Positions 60,370 through 64,000 of a DNA stretch of 64,000 nucleotides are shown piece after piece. This stretch comes from an uncultured Chitinophaga sp. (lineage in GTDB: Bacteria; Bacteroidota; Bacteroidia; Chitinophagales; Chitinophagaceae). Position 1 is the stretch's first letter; each line of letters begins with the position of its first letter. The position numbers and the translations under genes were made by a program. Where the stretch lies: the NCBI RefSeq assembly GCF_937898475.1, contig NZ_CALEJS010000026.1, forward strand, positions 186,001 to 250,000. Reading direction: 5' to 3'. The notes under the pieces were generated by a model. That model worked only from the letters and a program-made list of their open reading frames with translations, made no database searches and was not told the DNA's origin.

Positions 60370-61230
60370 ATGGTAAGGGCAACAATGCATACCTCACTGG
60401 AAGTGATCCGCCAGCATATGGAGGCAATATCCCATGTAGACTGTAAGAATAATTTCTTCCAGATCTGTATTGTAGTGAGCGGTAAGGGTTACCTGGGGCT
60501 GGATGCTCATCGTACTGCATTTAAACCGGGCAGCGTGATCCTGCTTACTCCGGACGATGTTCATCACTTTGAGCTGGAGCAGCCCGCAGAATTCCTGATG
60601 GTGCGTTTCAGCAGTAGTTATATCCGCGCCTTTGAATGGAAGAAGATGAACCAGATGGAATGCATCCTGTACTATGCCCGTCACTTTAGTGGCTGCATTA
60701 TGAAATTACCGGCTGACAATGTACTGGTACAGGCTATTACTAAGTCGCTGCTGCATTCGCTGGATCATCCGGACCTTTACCAGGAAGATATTATAAAGCA
60801 TTTCGTGAATGCCCTGATCGTTATTGCAGCCCGCAATATTGAGAAAGCGGGGCCCCCGGCAGCCTCGGAGAATACGGACAAGAAACTGCTGGATATCATC
60901 CATTACATAGAAGATCATATATTCGATCCCGCCAAATTAAAGGCAGCCGCCATCGGGAAGGCCTTTGGCGTTTCTGCCGGCTATATCGGGCAGTACTTCC
61001 AGCGGCATTCCGGTGAAACGCTGCAGCATTTTATTACCCAGTATAAAATGCGGCTCATTGAACACCGGTTGAAGTTCAGTGACATGCGTGTGAACGAAAT
61101 TGCCCTGGAGTTTGGTTTCACCGATGAAAGCCATTTGAATAAATATTTCAAAAAGCAGAAGGGAGTGCCCCTTACGAGTTTCCGGAAACAGTTTGCAGCT
61201 TCAAAAGCCCTCGCCAATGCCGCTCCGTAA
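60370..61230 (+). CDS. AraC family transcriptional regulator
   Basis: 286 residues from the ATG at 60370 (MVRATMHTSLEVI); the frame is open from a TTG at 60301, but the upstream residues are not domain-like, and a further ATG at 60385 is possible. N-terminal cupin (FFQICIVVSGKGYLGLDAH, ILLTPDDVHHFELEQ) and C-terminal AraC HTH (FGVSAGYIGQYFQRHSGETLQHFI, LEFGFTDESHLNKYFKKQKGVP). Same subfamily as the gene at 1200. Divergent from the DHA2 pump. Confidence 0.92.
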   Translation: MVRATMHTSLEVIRQHMEAISHVDCKNNFFQICIVVSGKGYLGLDAHRTAFKPGSVILLTPDDVHHFELEQPAEFLMVRFSSSYIRAFEWKKMNQMECILYYARHFSGCIMKLPADNVLVQAITKSLLHSLDHPDLYQEDIIKHFVNALIVIAARNIEKAGPPAASENTDKKLLDIIHYIEDHIFDPAKLKAAAIGKAFGVSAGYIGQYFQRHSGETLQHFITQYKMRLIEHRLKFSDMRVNEIALEFGFTDESHLNKYFKKQKGVPLTSFRKQFAASKALANAAP

Positions 61231-61366
61231 CAATAATATGAAGCGGGCATACATGTTAATATCATTTGATCATTGGATAAAATATATTCACTCAAACACA
61301 CCAACTCTTCATAGTTTCATGGCTTTATAATCGGTTAGCTATATAAGATTGATGAAAATTGCAACT

Positions 61367-64000
61367 ATGAAAGTGTCCAAAGTATGCTTGTGTGCCATGC
61401 TGTTTGCTGCTGTTCTGACCGGGAGCCTTTTAACGGCCCATGCACAGAACGGAGACCAGATACTGGATGGCATTGGTGAAACAGGAATGATTGCACGTTA
61501 TGTGTTTAACGGGGATGCCAGGGACTGGTCCCGAAATAACCTGCATGCCAGGGTGCAGGGGGCCGTTCAGTTTGTGAATGATAACCGCTTTGGAAAAGTA
61601 TTGTCGCTCCCGGGTGATAACAATACTTTCCTGGCGATCCCGGGAGAAGCATTAACCGATTTAGAATCGCTCAGTATATCAGGCTGGATCTACCTGCGTT
61701 CAAAGCAGGCGGGCCAGCACTTCTTTGATTTCGGAAAGGATGCCGCCAGGCACTTTTTTGCCGCTCCTGCGGGCTCCGGTGCCGCAGAAGGTTACCAGGC
61801 ACTGGTAACAGCAGGGAAGGGCGATACAAAAGGGGCCCTTGCTCCCGCAATACCAACCAATAAATGGGTGCATCTCGCTATAGTAATAGATATCCCTTCA
61901 AAATTGCTGACCACTTATGTTGATAGTAAACCGGTGGGCAGGGCGACAGATATCCCTGTGGAGTTGACAGATGTTTTCGGTCAGCAGCCGCGGGAAGCGC
62001 AGCTGTATATCGGGAAGTCATTATCGCCGGGAAGTCCCAACCTCAATGCCCTGGTACATGATTTTCGTATTTACCGCGTTCCCCTGAGTGCACGGCAGGT
62101 GGCCGGCATTTATAACAATGCCCGGGGGAACCGCAACATTAATGAAGGCTCGGTCAACACCAGGGGAAGCCGTGCGGAAGATGACCTTCCCCGCTTTTCT
62201 CCGGAAACGGCTCAGCTTTATAATAAATATTTAGTGCAGGTGTCTGATGTGAAAGTGGAAACAACTGTAGGTGATCTGCCAAGGTTACCCAGTTACGTAC
62301 CAGGTACTTACCGGGATGAAATGAAAGACAAAGGTCCCAAAGTACGTGTAGTATGGCCTGCTGCAACAGACAACAGCGCGGTGCTTCAGCCAGGATCCTA
62401 TACCATTACCGGGCGGGTGGCAGGAACCAATTTTCAGCCAAAGGCATTTGTCACCGTAAAGGCGCCTGCCAGATCCGCTACGCCGGGCTTAAAGCTGGCA
62501 GCCTTTGAGCTGGGACAGGTAACGCTGAAAACAGATGCGCAGGGGCATGAAACCCAGTTTATTGAAAACCGTGATAAGTTTATTAACACACTGGCCAAAA
62601 CCGATCCTAACTCCTTTCTCTATATGTTCCGCCATGCCTTTGGTCAGCAACAACCCGAAGGCGCGAAGCCACTGGGTGTATGGGACAGCCGGGATACAAA
62701 ATTAAGAGGGCACGCCACAGGCCACTACCTCACCGCAATTGCACAGGCTTACGCCGGTACAGGATATGACAAGGCCCTGCAGGCCAATTTCGCCGGTAAA
62801 ATGGAGTATATGGTAAATGTGCTTTATGATCTATCGCAATTATCCGGAAAGGCAAAAGAAGCAGGCGGTCCGCATGTATCCGATCCGGCAGCAGTACCAT
62901 ACGGTCCCGGCAAATCAGCTTTTGATTCAGACCTGAGTGATGAGGGCATCCGTACCGACTATTGGAACTGGGGAACAGGATTTATCAGCGCGTATCCGCC
63001 GGATCAGTTTATCATGCTGGAGCAGGGCGCTAAGTACGGAGGACAGAAAAACCAGATCTGGGCGCCGTATTACACATTGCACAAGATACTGGCTGGCTTA
63101 ATGGATGTATATGAAGTGAGCGCCAATAAAAAAGCGCTTGCCATTGCAGATGGCATGGGTGAATGGGTATATGCCCGGCTAAGCAAGCTGCCCACGGATA
63201 CTCTTATAAAAATGTGGAATACCTACATTGCTGGCGAGTTTGGAGGCATGAATGAAGCAATGGCCCGGTTGTACCGCCTTACCGGTAAACAGGAACACCT
63301 GAAGACAGCGCAGTTGTTCGATAATATCAGGGTGTTCTTTGGCGATACTGCACATTCACATGGCCTGGCCAGGAACGTGGATCTCTTCCGTGGACTGCAC
63401 GCCAATCAGCATATACCGCAGATTGTAGGAAGTATCGAAATGTACCGGGTATCCAATAACCCGGAATATTATAAAGTGGCGGATAACTTCTGGTACAAAA
63501 TGGTCAATGACTATATGTACAGCATCGGCGGCGTTGCCGGTGCACGTAATCCCAACAATGCAGAATGTTTTATCAGTCAGCCAGGCACATTGTATGAAAA
63601 CGGCTTCGCTGCCGGTGGACAAAATGAGACCTGCGCTACCTATAACATGTTGAAACTGACGGGCGACCTCTTTCTCTTTGATCAGCGTGCAGACCTGATG
63701 GATTATTACGAGCGCGCCTTGTACAACGATATCCTGGCTTCTGTAGCTGAACACACGCCTGCCAACACCTATCATATTCCATTGCGGCCAGGGTCTGTCA
63801 AGCAATTTGGCAACCCGGATATGACGGGCTTCACCTGTTGTAACGGCACAGCATTGGAAAGCAGTACCAAGCTGCAGAACTCAATTTACTTTAAAAGCAG
63901 GGATAACCAGGCGCTTTATGTTAACCTGTATATCCCCTCAACATTGGAATGGACGGAGCGCGGGATAACTATAGACCAGACAACCAATTTTCCGTACGAA
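61367..64000 (+). CDS. GH127 beta-L-arabinofuranosidase with LamG and Big_4 domains (5' part; runs off window)
   Basis: 878 codons are open to the window edge with no stop. Start ATG 61367 (MKVSKVCLC); an in-frame ATG at 61352 is also possible. Signal peptide ending AHAQ; a LamG/concanavalin-like domain at about 35-235 (MIARYVFNGDARDW, LYIGKSLSPGSPNLNALVHDFRIY); a Big_4-like domain at about 285-370 (VETTVGDLPRLP, VVWPA, YTITGRV); then the GH127 (DUF1680) catalytic helical barrel: GVWDSRDTKLRGHATGHYL, WAPYYTLHKILAGL, GGMNEAMARLY, ENETCATYN-like GQNETCATYNMLK and GFTCCNGTALES. The Cys residues of the last two motifs form the zinc-thiolate site of the family. It removes L-arabinofuranose from plant glycans. 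Confidence 0.93.
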   Translation, partial: MKVSKVCLCAMLFAAVLTGSLLTAHAQNGDQILDGIGETGMIARYVFNGDARDWSRNNLHARVQGAVQFVNDNRFGKVLSLPGDNNTFLAIPGEALTDLESLSISGWIYLRSKQAGQHFFDFGKDAARHFFAAPAGSGAAEGYQALVTAGKGDTKGALAPAIPTNKWVHLAIVIDIPSKLLTTYVDSKPVGRATDIPVELTDVFGQQPREAQLYIGKSLSPGSPNLNALVHDFRIYRVPLSARQVAGIYNNARGNRNINEGSVNTRGSRAEDDLPRFSPETAQLYNKYLVQVSDVKVETTVGDLPRLPSYVPGTYRDEMKDKGPKVRVVWPAATDNSAVLQPGSYTITGRVAGTNFQPKAFVTVKAPARSATPGLKLAAFELGQVTLKTDAQGHETQFIENRDKFINTLAKTDPNSFLYMFRHAFGQQQPEGAKPLGVWDSRDTKLRGHATGHYLTAIAQAYAGTGYDKALQANFAGKMEYMVNVLYDLSQLSGKAKEAGGPHVSDPAAVPYGPGKSAFDSDLSDEGIRTDYWNWGTGFISAYPPDQFIMLEQGAKYGGQKNQIWAPYYTLHKILAGLMDVYEVSANKKALAIADGMGEWVYARLSKLPTDTLIKMWNTYIAGEFGGMNEAMARLYRLTGKQEHLKTAQLFDNIRVFFGDTAHSHGLARNVDLFRGLHANQHIPQIVGSIEMYRVSNNPEYYKVADNFWYKMVNDYMYSIGGVAGARNPNNAECFISQPGTLYENGFAAGGQNETCATYNMLKLTGDLFLFDQRADLMDYYERALYNDILASVAEHTPANTYHIPLRPGSVKQFGNPDMTGFTCCNGTALESSTKLQNSIYFKSRDNQALYVNLYIPSTLEWTERGITIDQTTNFPYE

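Noticed and set aside
1..64000. Search for CRISPR arrays, tRNAs, rRNA, prophage or complete insertion sequences
   Set aside because: No direct-repeat/spacer pattern, no cloverleaf-like sequence, and no transposase or phage structural gene was recognised by eye.

Overview
The window looks like a chromosomal segment of a Bacteroidota bacterium of the Chitinophaga type. The grounds are a SusC/SusD pair with a SusR-like (DUF6377) regulator, a GH18 chitinase with a type IX secretion (T9SS) C-terminal domain, TAnnTTTG -7 promoter elements, many AraC and Crp/Fnr one-component regulators, and roughly 50% GC with E. coli-like codons. The genus is inferred from gene content; I saw no rRNA, tRNA, CRISPR array, complete insertion sequence or prophage.

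Layout. 0-3 kb: an SDR reductase divergent from an AraC regulator that is joined to a Tat-exported phosphotriesterase homologue. 3-7.5 kb: a divergent phosphatidate phosphatase (App1)/diacylglycerol kinase pair, a small membrane protein, and a Crp-type regulator divergent from a HAD hydrolase-CAT-like acetyltransferase operon. 7.4-11.4 kb: secreted proteins (small Cys-rich protein, GH128-like lipoprotein, lipoprotein, NTF2-like) and a DinB gene broken by an amber codon. 11.4-18 kb: TonB siderophore-type receptor, AraC regulator, Bcr/CflA-type MFS pump, ABC-F protein. 18-25 kb: S41 peptidase, a tiny His-rich lipoprotein, an apparently frameshifted conserved hypothetical, SDR, AraC, and a RibD-C/DHFR-like reductase. 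25-34.5 kb: GH18 chitinase, SusD, SusC and SusR-like regulator, a minimal candidate chitin utilisation locus. 34.5-40 kb: zinc alcohol dehydrogenase, a 5'-deleted second dehydrogenase abutting an AraC gene, acyltransferase-3, a GOB-like class B3 metallo-beta-lactamase and a 5'-deleted GH31 glucosidase. 40-45 kb: LMF family membrane protein, OmpA lipoprotein, catalase-ankyrin operon. 45-53.6 kb: PHP-like secreted hydrolase, AraC, sodium/solute symporter plus DapA/NanA-type aldolase, GH43, Crp and NTF2-like genes. 53.7-56 kb: a MauE/DoxX-like, small Cys protein (DUF6520-like), propeller-like cassette. 56-61.2 kb: VOC and AHSA1 proteins, a cupin, a composite AraC/flavin monooxygenase remnant, Crp regulator, and a DHA2 MFS pump divergent from AraC. 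61.4 kb to the end: the first part of a LamG-Big_4-GH127 beta-L-arabinofuranosidase that runs off the window.

Two themes stand out. First, small-scale gene decay: a codon-3 amber in dinB, a probable GC-tract slip in the 20.9 kb gene, and three deletion junctions leaving only the 3' ends of enzymes (ADH, GH31, FAD monooxygenase), two of them beside or joined to AraC-family DNA. Second, compact regulation: three AraC paralogues with a -7 box almost touching the start codon, five convergent gene pairs whose stop codons overlap, and intergenic hairpins built from iterated short words.
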